Assembly: GCA_045535505.1 (NCBI GenBank)
Contig: JAZSLU010000002.1
Coordinates: 1-15,155 of the forward strand
Direction of reading: 5' to 3'
Origin: CAKSST01 sp045535505
GTDB lineage: Bacteria; Bacillota; Clostridia; Oscillospirales; Acutalibacteraceae
Length of the DNA stretch: 15,155 bases
The notes beneath the pieces are model-generated. The model saw nothing but the letters and a program-made list of their open reading frames with translations. It was not told where the DNA came from and did no database searches. Shown here in pieces: positions 1 through 7,000 of the stretch (the first letter of the stretch is position 1; each line of letters opens with the position of its first letter). Made by a program: the position numbers and the translations under genes.

Positions 1-119
1 GGGCACCGCCAAGGGCGGTCGTCAGGTTGGAGAGCGCAGAGTATCTTTTATGGATCACCAGTAATAAGGAGTACCCTTTGGGTGCTCCTTATTTTTAATG
101 AAAAACAGAGATGAGAACT
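1..119. repeat. Tandem repeat block, copy 1
   Basis: This 119-bp block is repeated without a visible mismatch at 192-310, giving a period of 191 bp; the 72 bp between (120-191) would complete one unit. The block is GC-richer than the flanking genes. It carries a small hairpin (ACCGCC/GGCGGT, 5-19) and a long terminator hairpin (63-93). Position 1 already matches the start of copy 2, so the array probably continues to the left of the window. The overlapping short open frames on both strands (about 63-64 codons) lack ribosome binding sites and run through the terminator, so I do not call them genes. The 1-360 stretch holds only these repeats and the pfp terminator. Confidence 0.9.
63..96 (+). 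terminator. Rho-independent terminator in repeat copy 1
   Basis: The stem is AATAAGGAGTACCC (63-76) with GGGTGCTCCTTATT (80-93), a 14-bp helix with one T-G pair and a TTT loop. T residues run from 92 to 96. The T-tract lies only on the plus-strand side, so the terminator points rightward, out of whatever lies to the left of the window. Confidence 0.8.
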
Positions 120-191
120 TCGGAGGAGTTCGGCGAAGCAGCCGAGCGCAAAGCGGTCGGACTGCCCGAGTCTCGAGCACGAACAAGCGAC

Positions 192-310
192 GGGCACCGC
201 CAAGGGCGGTCGTCAGGTTGGAGAGCGCAGAGTATCTTTTATGGATCACCAGTAATAAGGAGTACCCTTTGGGTGCTCCTTATTTTTAATGAAAAACAGA
301 GATGAGAACT
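192..310. repeat. Tandem repeat block, copy 2
   Basis: Exact second copy of the 1-119 block. Identity ends at 310; the sequence that follows (CCTTGAGTGA) differs from the continuation of copy 1 (TCGGAGGAGT), so this is the right end of the array. The inter-block segment 120-191 contains another short inverted repeat (CGGC...GCCG, about 133-146). Together with the hairpin and terminator this makes the unit look like a structured, self-terminating element rather than coding sequence. Its origin and function are not recognised. Confidence 0.9.
254..287 (+). terminator. Rho-independent terminator in repeat copy 2
   Basis: Identical to the hairpin at 63-96, shifted by 191 bp: 14-bp stem, TTT loop and T-tract. 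Any transcript of one full repeat unit, starting after the first terminator, would end here at roughly 190 nt. Confidence 0.8.
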
Positions 311-324
311 CCTTGAGTGAAAAT

Positions 325-357
325 AAAAGCCGATTGCGCTAAAGCAATCGGCTTTTT
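325..357 (-). terminator. pfp terminator (bidirectional)
   Basis: A perfect 13-bp stem, AAAAGCCGATTGC (325-337) with GCAATCGGCTTTT (344-356), closes a 6-nt loop. Read on the minus strand it starts a few bases after the pfp stop codon and is followed by TTTTATTTT. Because the stem ends in A/T runs on both sides it can also stop rightward transcription coming from the repeats. Confidence 0.85.
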
Positions 358-360
358 AAA

Positions 361-2019
361 TTATTCTTTTTCTATTGCGAGGGTCCTTGTTGTTAAGTCG
401 CATACTTCTGAAGGTCCGTAGTACTGAATAGCACCGGGGAAGACGTATGCTGTTTCAACTGCCCAAGCATCTCTGTTTGCTTCGAAGAATTTAAAAGGTT
501 TACCATCAAGCTCAACAAGGGCTTTTTTGATAACAGGTTTGTCTTGACCGTGTCTTCTTTCAATATTCATCATCTTTGTGATGGGCATACCGCCTGCAAC
601 CCACTCTGTTGCGGGTTTTGAAAGGTTAGAAATTTTTGAAAGATAACCATTATAACCATATTGGATAAGCATAAATGCGTTGTAGCCGAGTGAATAGCAA
701 TAGTCGGCATCAAAGTTTGAGGGGAATGCACATCTGCCTTCGTAACCGAAGAAGTGATGGATGGGTGAGAATTTGCCGTTATAAGTACCTGCTTTTTTTC
801 TTGCGGCAAGTTTATCAGCAACAAGGGCTGAGAAAAGTTTTTCTGACTCAATCAGTGAAACCTGAACGTTACCGTGTGGGTCACGCTCTAAGAAAAGTTG
901 TTGCTGAATACCTTGAGGAAGGAGAGCAAAAACATCCATAGATGCTTTTGTTAAGCCTTTTTCAATAAAGGCATATTTTTCTGCCCATGTGGGAAGAGCA
1001 TTGAAGGCATCTGCCTTGCTGCCAGCAAGAAGCTCGTTGATTTCTGCAATCAAAACTGAGAATTCGGGCACGAACTCAACAACGCCTTCGGGAATGATTG
1101 CAACACCAAAGTTCATACCGTTTGCGGCACGGTTTGCAACAGAATCTGCAATATAGTCAGCAATTTGAGAAAGAGACATTTTCTTTGCAGAAACCTCCTC
1201 AGAAATGAGGCAGATATTGGGTTGGGTTTGGAGAGCGCATTCAAGAGCAACGTGTGATGCTGAACGACCCATAACCTTAACAAAGTGCCAATATTTTTTA
1301 GCAGAGTTTGCATCTCTTTCAATGTTACCGATAAGCTCACTGTATGTTTTGGTTGCGGTATCAAAACCGAAAGAGCAGTCGATGTCTTCATTTTTTAAGT
1401 CGCCATCAATAGTTTTAGGGCAACCGATAACCTGTACACCTGTATTGTTTGCTGCAAAATACTCTGCCAAGACAGCAGCGTTTGTGTTAGAGTCGTCACC
1501 GCCGATAATAACGACTGCGGTAATACCATGCTTTTTGCAAACATCGGCAACTATTGCAAACTGCTCGTTTGTTTCGAGTTTTGTTCTGCCTGAACCAATG
1601 ATGTCAAAACCGCCGGTGTTTCTGAATTTGTCGATATATTCGTCGTCAAATTCAATATAGTCATCTTCAATAAGACCGATAGGACCATTTTTAAAGCCGT
1701 AAAGAATGTTCTCGGGATTGGTTGATTTTAATGCGTCGTACAAGCCACAGATAACATTATGTCCGCCGGGAGCTTGTCCGCCTGAAAGGATAACACCAAC
1801 AACCTGTTTTTTAGAGGCAGAGGTGTTTTCACCTTTTTGGAAAACAATTTCCTTTTTGCCGTAGGTGTTGGGGAAAAGAGCCTCGATTTTTTCACAGTCG
1901 GCTACGCTTTTAGTGGCTGCGCCTTCTTTAACGCTGATTTGTGAAATACCGCCTGTTAACATTTGGGGTAATTTTGGCTGATAGTTGTATCTTGCTTTTT
2001 GTAATGGTGTAATACTCAT
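361..2019 (-). CDS. pfp: Pyrophosphate--fructose-6-phosphate 1-phosphotransferase (PPi-PFK)
   Basis: Cytoplasmic glycolytic enzyme that reversibly phosphorylates fructose 6-phosphate to fructose 1,6-bisphosphate with pyrophosphate in place of ATP. The 552 residues fit the long PPi-PFK group (about 550 aa, plant/spirochaete-like) rather than the roughly 320-aa ATP enzyme. Visible motifs are GGQAPGGHN (80-88), GGDDSNTN (173-180), where the Asp pair marks PPi specificity, PKTIDGD (201-207) with the catalytic Asp, MGRSASH (250-256), and a late GYEGR substrate-binding segment. The ATG at 2017-2019 has AAAGGAG (2027-2033) 7 nt upstream. The gene is monocistronic, with its own promoter and terminator, and is transcribed away from the phosphatase gene. 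The PPi link suggests a sugar-fermenting, energy-sparing glycolysis. Confidence 0.96.
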   Translation of the reverse strand: MSITPLQKARYNYQPKLPQMLTGGISQISVKEGAATKSVADCEKIEALFPNTYGKKEIVFQKGENTSASKKQVVGVILSGGQAPGGHNVICGLYDALKSTNPENILYGFKNGPIGLIEDDYIEFDDEYIDKFRNTGGFDIIGSGRTKLETNEQFAIVADVCKKHGITAVVIIGGDDSNTNAAVLAEYFAANNTGVQVIGCPKTIDGDLKNEDIDCSFGFDTATKTYSELIGNIERDANSAKKYWHFVKVMGRSASHVALECALQTQPNICLISEEVSAKKMSLSQIADYIADSVANRAANGMNFGVAIIPEGVVEFVPEFSVLIAEINELLAGSKADAFNALPTWAEKYAFIEKGLTKASMDVFALLPQGIQQQLFLERDPHGNVQVSLIESEKLFSALVADKLAARKKAGTYNGKFSPIHHFFGYEGRCAFPSNFDADYCYSLGYNAFMLIQYGYNGYLSKISNLSKPATEWVAGGMPITKMMNIERRHGQDKPVIKKALVELDGKPFKFFEANRDAWAVETAYVFPGAIQYYGPSEVCDLTTRTLAIEKE

Positions 2020-2051
2020 AAGATATCTCCTTTAAATTTACATTTAGATAC

Positions 2052-2080
2052 ATTATAATACAATTTAAGTAAAAGGTAAA
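2052..2080 (-). promoter_or_regulatory. Sigma-A promoter of pfp
   Basis: Read on the minus strand: TTTACC as -35 (2075-2080), a 17-bp spacer, and a perfect TATAAT as -10 (2052-2057). The transcript would have a leader of about 25 nt before the start codon. The palindrome AGATATCT sits on each side, at 2021-2028 and 2082-2089. Confidence 0.75.
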
Positions 2081-2133
2081 GAGATATCTTGAAAAAATAT
2101 GGAAATTTTACCTTTTTCTTTATGCTTTACAAC

Positions 2134-2162
2134 TTGACTATAAAAATTATGTGTAGTATAAT
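2134..2162 (+). promoter_or_regulatory. Sigma-A promoter of the phosphatase operon
   Basis: TTGACT (2134-2139), a 17-bp spacer and TATAAT (2157-2162) form a near-consensus promoter. Transcription would start near 2169, about 30 nt before the TTG start at 2198. It is back to back with the pfp promoter and does not overlap it. Confidence 0.8.
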
Positions 2163-2197
2163 TTTTTATGAAAATTACTGTTTAGGAGCGTTGGGTT

Positions 2198-2956
2198 TTG
2201 AGAATTTTAATAGTCCGACACGGTGATCCCGACTATGTTAACGACAGCGTTACAAAAAGGGGTGAGCGTGAGGCTGAATTGTTGGCCGAGCGCTTATGCA
2301 ATACTAAAATTGACGAAGTTTTTGTTTCCCCTTTGGGCAGAGCACAAGCAACGGCTGAGCCTTATATAAAAAAGAGTGGGAAAAAGGCTGTAACATTAGA
2401 GTTTTTACGTGAATTTGGACATCCTATCAGTTTGCCTTATAAAGAAAAACAGGGTGTGCCGTGGGATTTGTTGCCCTCGTATTGTGCTGCACAAGATATG
2501 TTATTTGACAAATATGCTTGGCATGAGAATCAAGCTATGAAAAACGGCAACATTTATGAAAAATATAAATTGGTTTGTGATGCATTTGATGAATTTATGG
2601 CACAGCACGGTTATGTGCGCGAGGGTATTATATATAAGGCGGTAAAGCCTAATACCGACACAATTGTTTTTATTTGTCATTTTGGTATTGAAGCGGTGAT
2701 TTTATCACATTTATTTAATTGTGCTCCCCATGTTTTATGGCAGAATTTGATTGCTTTGCCGACATCTGTTACCACATTATATACAGAGGAACGTCGTCAA
2801 GGAATTGTAAGTTTTCGTTGCTGCGGATTTAGCGACTGTTCTCACCTTTATGCTGCTAATGTTGAACCATCACCTGCGGGAAGATTTTGTGAGACTTTTG
2901 ATGTTGACGAGAGAAACGTTGACCCGAATTATAAAGTGAGTGTTGAAGAAAAATGA
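2198..2956 (+). CDS. Histidine phosphatase family protein (phosphoglycerate mutase-like)
   Basis: Cytoplasmic enzyme of the histidine phosphatase superfamily, which works through a phosphohistidine. The RHG signature with the nucleophilic His is at residues 7-9 (His8), a conserved Arg is in SPLGRAQATA (about 43-52), and the second catalytic His is in FICHFG (His161). At 252 aa it is somewhat longer than the small cobC/gpmB-type phosphatases, with an insert around residues 75-150. The substrate cannot be read from the sequence; a broad-specificity phosphatase is more likely than true phosphoglycerate mutase. Start is TTG at 2198 with AGGAG (2184-2188) 9 nt upstream; no in-frame ATG is better placed. 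Its stop overlaps the next start as ATGA, so the two genes are probably translationally coupled. Confidence 0.88.
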   Translation: MRILIVRHGDPDYVNDSVTKRGEREAELLAERLCNTKIDEVFVSPLGRAQATAEPYIKKSGKKAVTLEFLREFGHPISLPYKEKQGVPWDLLPSYCAAQDMLFDKYAWHENQAMKNGNIYEKYKLVCDAFDEFMAQHGYVREGIIYKAVKPNTDTIVFICHFGIEAVILSHLFNCAPHVLWQNLIALPTSVTTLYTEERRQGIVSFRCCGFSDCSHLYAANVEPSPAGRFCETFDVDERNVDPNYKVSVEEK

Positions 2957-3657
2957 AATACAAAAAAATTGGAGGATTAGGCGAACTTGCATACATTGTA
3001 GCTTGTATTACCTGTTCGTTAGGAGTGTGTTTTGCCACTAAAAGCGGTTTTGGTGTTTCGATGGTTGTTGCGCCATCATTTGTATTATTTAACAAGATAT
3101 CACAACTTTTTCCAAGTGTTACATACGGTATGGTGGAATATTTATTTCAAGCTTTTGTTATTCTCTTAACCGCTTTGGTTGTTAAGCGGTTCAAATGGAA
3201 ATATGTTTTATCGTTTGCAACGGCAATAATATATTCTGCTTTACTTGATTTTTGGAGAGGCGTTTTTGGCGCTCAAATATACACGCTGATGTCCCATCGT
3301 ATTTTAGCTTGTGCTGCGGGAATGATAATAGTGTCGTTTGCTGTTGCGTTGTATTTGCGAACATATTTGCCGCAAGAGGGCTATGAGGTTGTTGTAAGCG
3401 AAATTACAAACAAATTTGGTTTTAAAATGAACAAGGTTAAATGGGTATATGATATTTCATCATTGTCCTTTGCAGTTATTTTAATGTTGTGCTTATTTGG
3501 TAGTTTTTCGACTAATATGGTTGGAATAGGAACAGTTATAACAACACTTGTTAATGCGCCCCTTATTGCGTTTTGGGGTTGGGTGTTGGAAAGAAAATTT
3601 GAATTTACTCCTGCATTTAAAAAATTTAAGATAAAATATGATAAAATTATGGATTAA
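2953..3657 (+). CDS. YitT/YczE-like integral membrane protein (DUF6198-type)
   Basis: A 234-aa hydrophobic protein with about five to seven membrane segments (roughly residues 10-28, 35-50, 58-78, 86-104, 118-138, 167-190 and 195-217). The last, glycine-rich segment (GIGTVITTLVNAPLIAFWGW) resembles the YczE/YitT group of Firmicutes membrane proteins, whose function is not established; some are thought to be transporters. A basic cytoplasmic tail (KKFKIKYDK) follows. The ATG overlaps the phosphatase stop by 4 nt and has only a weak ribosome binding site, so it is likely translated by coupling. The family match is from recall of sequence character and is moderate. Confidence 0.75.
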   Translation: MKYKKIGGLGELAYIVACITCSLGVCFATKSGFGVSMVVAPSFVLFNKISQLFPSVTYGMVEYLFQAFVILLTALVVKRFKWKYVLSFATAIIYSALLDFWRGVFGAQIYTLMSHRILACAAGMIIVSFAVALYLRTYLPQEGYEVVVSEITNKFGFKMNKVKWVYDISSLSFAVILMLCLFGSFSTNMVGIGTVITTLVNAPLIAFWGWVLERKFEFTPAFKKFKIKYDKIMD

Positions 3658-3689
3658 ATTATACATATTTGGAAAGGATATGATTGATA

Positions 3690-4514
3690 ATGAGTGAGGG
3701 TTGCAATCACGATTGCTCAAGTTGCAGTCAAAATTGCGCTGACAGAAAGCCGGTAGATTTAAAGGAAAAACTAAATGAACGTTCAAGTGTTAAGAACGTT
3801 ATTGCTGTTGTAAGCGGTAAAGGCGGTGTGGGTAAGAGCCTTGTTACATCTATGATGGCTACAGTAATGAACAGACGCGGCTATAAGACCGCTGTATTGG
3901 ACGCTGATATTACGGGTCCTTCAATTCCGAAAGTGTTTGGTCTAAAAGAACAGGCGGTTGTTGAGGAAAACCTTATTATTCCCTCAAAGACAAAGACAGG
4001 TATTGACGTGATGAGCGTTAATTTGCTTTTGCCTAACGAAACAGACCCTGTTGTATGGAGGGGACCTGTTATTGCAGGTACTGTAAAGCAGTTTTGGTCG
4101 GATGTTTTATGGGATGACATTGATTATATGTTTGTTGATATGCCTCCCGGAACGGGCGATGTACCTTTGACTGTTTTTCAGTCATTACCCATTAAAGCAA
4201 TAATTGTTGTTACATCTCCTCAGGAGCTTGTTTCTATGATTGTTCAAAAGGCTGTTAAAATGGCTAATATGATGGACATTCCAGTACTGGGGTTAGTTGA
4301 AAATATGTCTTATTTTCAATGCCCTGACTGTGGTGAAAAACATAATATTTTTGGCAACGGTAATGTTGATGAAATTGCTCAAATTCAGGGCATACAGAAT
4401 GTTTCAAAATTGCCTATAGCTCCGCAGATTGCCAGTCTTTGCGATTTGGGCGCTTTGGAAGATTTTGAGGGTGATTGGCTTAATAATATGGCTGATGCCA
4501 TTGAAAAATTATAA
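3690..4514 (+). CDS. mrp: Mrp/NBP35-family P-loop ATPase, Fe-S cluster carrier
   Basis: Cytoplasmic ATPase of the Mrp/ApbC group, which binds [4Fe-4S] clusters and passes them to apo-proteins. The 274 residues carry an N-terminal Cys cluster (CNHDCSSCSQNC, about 5-16), common in anaerobe Mrp proteins, a deviant Walker A GKGGVGKS (43-50), MPPGTGD (151-157), and the cluster-binding CPDC (Cys211 and Cys214). I chose ATG at 3690 because its N-terminus matches the family and GGAAAGG (3671-3677) lies 12 nt upstream. An in-frame TTG at 3684 is possible. The next gene is rubrerythrin, 17 bp downstream, an iron protein for which Fe supply and oxidative-stress protection make sense as a shared theme. 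Confidence 0.93.
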   Translation: MSEGCNHDCSSCSQNCADRKPVDLKEKLNERSSVKNVIAVVSGKGGVGKSLVTSMMATVMNRRGYKTAVLDADITGPSIPKVFGLKEQAVVEENLIIPSKTKTGIDVMSVNLLLPNETDPVVWRGPVIAGTVKQFWSDVLWDDIDYMFVDMPPGTGDVPLTVFQSLPIKAIIVVTSPQELVSMIVQKAVKMANMMDIPVLGLVENMSYFQCPDCGEKHNIFGNGNVDEIAQIQGIQNVSKLPIAPQIASLCDLGALEDFEGDWLNNMADAIEKL

Positions 4515-4531
4515 AAAGGTGGTTTTATAAA

Positions 4532-5071
4532 ATGGAATTAAAAGGTTCAAGAACAGAGGCAAATTTGATGGCTGCTTTTGCAGGTGAATCACAGGCAAGA
4601 AATAAATATTCTTATTATGCTTCTAAGGCCAAAAAAGATGGTTACGTTCAGATTGCTAAAATTTTTGAGGAAACTGCAAACAACGAAAAAGAGCATGCAA
4701 AGATTTGGTTTAAACTTTTGCATGGCGGTGAAGTTCCTACTACAACAGTAAACCTTGAGGATGCTGCTGCAGGTGAGAATTACGAATGGACAGATATGTA
4801 TGCAGGTTTTGCTAAAGAAGCAAGAGAAGAAGGTTTTGACCACATTGCGTATTTGTTTGAGCAGGTGGCAAAGATTGAAAAAGAGCACGAAGAGCGTTAC
4901 CGCAAACTTCTTGCTAACATCAATGATGAAATTGTGTTCTCAAGAGACGGTGATGTTATTTGGCAGTGCTCAAACTGCGGTCATATTAACGTCGGCAAAA
5001 AGGCTCCTCAGATGTGTCCTGTATGTGCGCACCCCCAGAGCTTTTTCGAAATTAAAGCAGAAAATTATTAA
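4532..5071 (+). CDS. rbr: Rubrerythrin
   Basis: Cytoplasmic peroxidase that reduces hydrogen peroxide with electrons from rubredoxin-type partners, a usual oxygen defence of anaerobes. The 179-aa protein has the classic two-domain layout. An N-terminal ferritin-like four-helix bundle supplies di-iron ligands, including Glu19, Glu52/His55 and Glu116/His119 (two EKEH motifs). A C-terminal rubredoxin-like domain carries CSNC (146-149) and CPVC (162-165). AAGGTGG (4516-4522) precedes the ATG by 9 nt. It follows mrp closely, and a hairpin at 5079-5101 separates it from malQ. Confidence 0.97.
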   Translation: MELKGSRTEANLMAAFAGESQARNKYSYYASKAKKDGYVQIAKIFEETANNEKEHAKIWFKLLHGGEVPTTTVNLEDAAAGENYEWTDMYAGFAKEAREEGFDHIAYLFEQVAKIEKEHEERYRKLLANINDEIVFSRDGDVIWQCSNCGHINVGKKAPQMCPVCAHPQSFFEIKAENY

Positions 5072-5078
5072 TAACAAA

Positions 5079-5101
5079 GCGTCGGGCATTATGCCCGACG
5101 C
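5079..5101 (+). terminator. Hairpin after rubrerythrin, weak terminator or mRNA stabiliser
   Basis: A perfect 10-bp GC-rich stem, GCGTCGGGCA (5079-5088) with TGCCCGACGC (5092-5101), and a TTA loop lie 7 bp after the rbr stop. The following bases (ATTAATTG) are not a T-tract, so termination is probably partial. The hairpin may instead protect the rbr mRNA 3' end while allowing some read-through into malQ. Confidence 0.55.
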
Positions 5102-5124
5102 ATTAATTGTAACGGAGAGTTTTA

Positions 5125-6594
5125 ATGAGAAGCAGTGGTGTTTTATTACATATTTCAAGTTTGCCGTCTGAGTACGGTATTGGTACTTTTGGTAAAAAAG
5201 CACGTGAGTTTGTTGATTTTTTAAGCAAAGCAGGACAAAAATATTGGCAGGTTTTACCTTTGTGTCCGACAGGATTCGGCGATTCGCCTTATCAGTCGGT
5301 TTGTTCTGTTGCGGGTAATATGTATTTTATTGATCTTGAAATTCTATGTGATAAAAATCTGCTTACAAAAGATGAATGTGACGGTTTTGAGTGGGGAAGC
5401 GACAAAAGCCGTGTCGATTATGAAAAACTTTATGAAAACCGGAAGAAAATTTTAATGTTGGCATTCAAACGGTTTGATATCAATAACAAAAATTATAAAG
5501 ATTTTTGCGCTAAAAACGCAGATTGGCTTGACGATTATGCGTTATTTGCCGCAATTAAAGCCAATTTGGGCGGAAAACCGTTGAATGAATGGGACAACGA
5601 TTTAAGGCTTCGAAAAAAAGATGCCATTGCAAAAGCGCAAAATGAACTCTATGAACATATTGAATTTTATAAAACGGTGCAATTTTGGTTTTTTGAACAG
5701 TGGTTTGACTTAAAAAAATATGCTAATGAGCATGGTATAAAAATTTTTGGTGATTTACCAATTTACGTTTCTGCCGACAGCGTTGATTTTTGGAAGAATA
5801 AAGACTTGTTTGTAACAAACAAAGATGGTAGCCCTGCCCTTGTTGCCGGTGTACCGCCTGATAGTTTTTGTCAAGATGGTCAACTTTGGGGAAATCCAGT
5901 TTATGACTGGAAATATCATAAGGCGCATGGATATGGTTGGTGGATTGACCGAATAAAGCGCTGCTTTGATATGTTTGACCTTGTTAGAATTGACCATTTT
6001 AGAGGATTTGAGGCATATTATGCCATTGATGCAACGAGCGAGAGCGCAATTAACGGCAGATGGTATAATGGCCCGGGAATTGATTTTTTTAATGCTGCAA
6101 GGAAAAAACTTGGTGATTTACCGATTGTTGCCGAAGATTTGGGGTATATAACGCCCCAGTTAAGAGTGTTTTTAGATAAAACGGGTTTTCCGGGAATGAA
6201 CGTTTTACAATTTGCTTTTGACCCTGAAAATGAGAGCATTTATTTGCCCTACAAACACAAGAAAAACAGTGTGGTTTATACCGGAACACACGACAATGAC
6301 ACGATAATAGGTTGGATTGAAAATGCCTCAAAAAATGAAACCGAATATGCAAAGAAATATTTGCGGCTTAATGAAACTGAGGGTTATAGTTGGGGCATGA
6401 TGAAAGCTGCACTTGGAAGTAACGCGGATATATGCATTTTGACAATGCAAGATTTAATTTGCGCTGATTCAAGTGCCAGAATGAATATTCCCGGAACAGC
6501 ACAAGGCAACTGGGTTTGGCGAGTTTTAGACGGATGTACGAGTGACTGGCTTGCTAACATTTTAGAGGAACAAACAAAAATTTATAAAAGATAA
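5125..6594 (+). CDS. malQ: 4-alpha-glucanotransferase (amylomaltase, GH77)
   Basis: Cytoplasmic GH77 enzyme that moves alpha-1,4-glucan segments between maltooligosaccharides in maltodextrin or glycogen metabolism. The 489-aa length is normal for the family. Visible landmarks are the N-terminal GVLLHISSLPSEYGIG (5-20), the nucleophile Asp290 in RIDHFRG, the acid/base Glu337 in VAEDLG, and the stabilising Asp390 in GTHDND. The ATG at 5125 has GGAGAG (5114-5119) 5 nt upstream. It is the last host gene before the prophage; its terminator also serves the convergent phage repressor gene. The gene looks intact, so the element has not disrupted it. Confidence 0.97.
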   Translation: MRSSGVLLHISSLPSEYGIGTFGKKAREFVDFLSKAGQKYWQVLPLCPTGFGDSPYQSVCSVAGNMYFIDLEILCDKNLLTKDECDGFEWGSDKSRVDYEKLYENRKKILMLAFKRFDINNKNYKDFCAKNADWLDDYALFAAIKANLGGKPLNEWDNDLRLRKKDAIAKAQNELYEHIEFYKTVQFWFFEQWFDLKKYANEHGIKIFGDLPIYVSADSVDFWKNKDLFVTNKDGSPALVAGVPPDSFCQDGQLWGNPVYDWKYHKAHGYGWWIDRIKRCFDMFDLVRIDHFRGFEAYYAIDATSESAINGRWYNGPGIDFFNAARKKLGDLPIVAEDLGYITPQLRVFLDKTGFPGMNVLQFAFDPENESIYLPYKHKKNSVVYTGTHDNDTIIGWIENASKNETEYAKKYLRLNETEGYSWGMMKAALGSNADICILTMQDLICADSSARMNIPGTAQGNWVWRVLDGCTSDWLANILEEQTKIYKR

Positions 6595-6627
6595 AAAATG
6601 CTGTACAAATTTTGTACAGCATTTTTT
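6593..6627. terminator. Bidirectional terminator shared by malQ and the phage repressor gene
   Basis: A perfect inverted repeat (AAAAAATGCTGTACAA pairing with TTGTACAGCATTTTTT, centre at 6610) gives a stem of up to 16 bp with a 3-nt loop. A-runs on the left and T-runs on the right let it act in both directions. It touches the last bases of malQ and the stop codon of the minus-strand repressor gene, so the host/phage junction lies within or very near it. Confidence 0.85.
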
Positions 6628-6877
6628 AATTTATACCGAGCAAATTTTTGATACTGTCATAGTTGTCTATGTCTTCGGATTCCCAGCCCATAAGGTATCC
6701 CGGTGTGGTGTCCAAGACCTTGGCGAGTTCTGAAAGACGCGCCAAAGGAATGTTTGCTATTTGGCCAGACTCGTAACGTTGAACAGTTTGTTTGCTAACG
6801 CCTATATATTCGCCGACTTTTTCCAAAGTTAAATGCTTTTCTCGGCGCTTTTTTTTAAGACGGTCACCTAAATTCAC
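6626..6877 (-). CDS. Phage repressor, short HTH-XRE (CI-like) protein
   Basis: DNA-binding repressor expected to hold the lysogenic state. About 83 residues with an XRE-type helix-turn-helix (about 16-38, LTLEKVGEYIGVSKQTVQRYESG split over two helices). The TPGYLMGW segment usually links this domain to an S24/LexA-like peptidase in CI proteins. Here the protein stops after a short acidic tail, so there is no self-cleavage domain. I prefer the GTG start (6875-6877), because AAAGGGG (6886-6892) lies 8 nt upstream; an in-frame TTG at 6881-6883 has only 2 nt spacing and would add two residues. It is transcribed from its own promoter, divergent from the Cro-like gene, and converges on malQ. Confidence 0.88.
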   Translation of the reverse strand: MNLGDRLKKKRREKHLTLEKVGEYIGVSKQTVQRYESGQIANIPLARLSELAKVLDTTPGYLMGWESEDIDNYDSIKNLLGIN

Positions 6878-6899
6878 TTTCAAAACCCCTTTCGTTTGG

Positions 6900-6928
6900 A
6901 TTATAGCAAAAAATCACTTAATATGCAA
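6900..6928 (-). promoter_or_regulatory. Repressor promoter (PRM-like)
   Basis: On the minus strand: TTGCAT (6923-6928), a 17-bp spacer and TATAAT (6900-6905). The first operator-like repeat (6908-6919) lies inside the spacer, so bound repressor would be expected to block this promoter (autoregulation). Confidence 0.75.
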
Positions 6929-6959
6929 CATTTTTCTAAAAGTAGATAAAAAGTCACTT
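6908..6959 (+). promoter_or_regulatory. Putative operator pair, AAAAA(A/G)TCACTT
   Basis: Two direct repeats differ by one base: AAAAAATCACTT at 6908-6919 and AAAAAGTCACTT at 6948-6959. They are offset by 40 bp, close to four helical turns. The first is in the spacer of the leftward promoter, and the second runs into the -35 box of the rightward promoter. This is where repressor and Cro-like protein should bind. The binding itself is inferred. Confidence 0.6.
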
Positions 6960-6986
6960 GACAGGGGACAAACTTAATGATATATT
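6958..6986 (+). promoter_or_regulatory. Early rightward promoter (PR-like)
   Basis: Perfect TTGACA (6958-6963), a 17-bp spacer and TATATT (6981-6986). It drives the Cro-like gene and the short early operon; the leader before the start codon is about 75 nt. The second operator repeat overlaps the first two bases of its -35. Confidence 0.8.
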
Positions 6987-7000
6987 TGCTAAAGCGCAAG

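Noticed and set aside
14..60. A tRNA-like look (AGGTTGGAGAGCGC resembling a D-arm, and ATCACCA at the end) in the repeat block.
   Set aside because: No acceptor or T-arm pairing and no anticodon stem could be made, so no tRNA is called.
55..305. Three short open frames (about 63-64 codons, both strands) across the tandem repeat.
   Set aside because: They lie in repeated, hairpin-rich sequence, cross a terminator, have no ribosome binding site and show no recognisable domain. They are probably by-products of higher GC content.
1205..1660. A 151-codon plus-strand frame inside pfp.
   Set aside because: It is antisense to a well-recognised enzyme gene, with no ribosome binding site or domain; a shadow of the coding strand.
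3680..3697. Five-codon mini-frame (ATG ATT GAT AAT GAG TGA) overlapping the mrp start, a possible leader peptide.
   Set aside because: It is too short to distinguish from chance and there is no attenuator structure. The ribosome binding site is explained by mrp itself.
6964..6986. GGGGACAAAC inside the early promoter as a third late-promoter box.
   Set aside because: The GCGGACAAAA core is not matched in full, the upstream TGGAAAAA is missing and no -10 lies 17 bp downstream.
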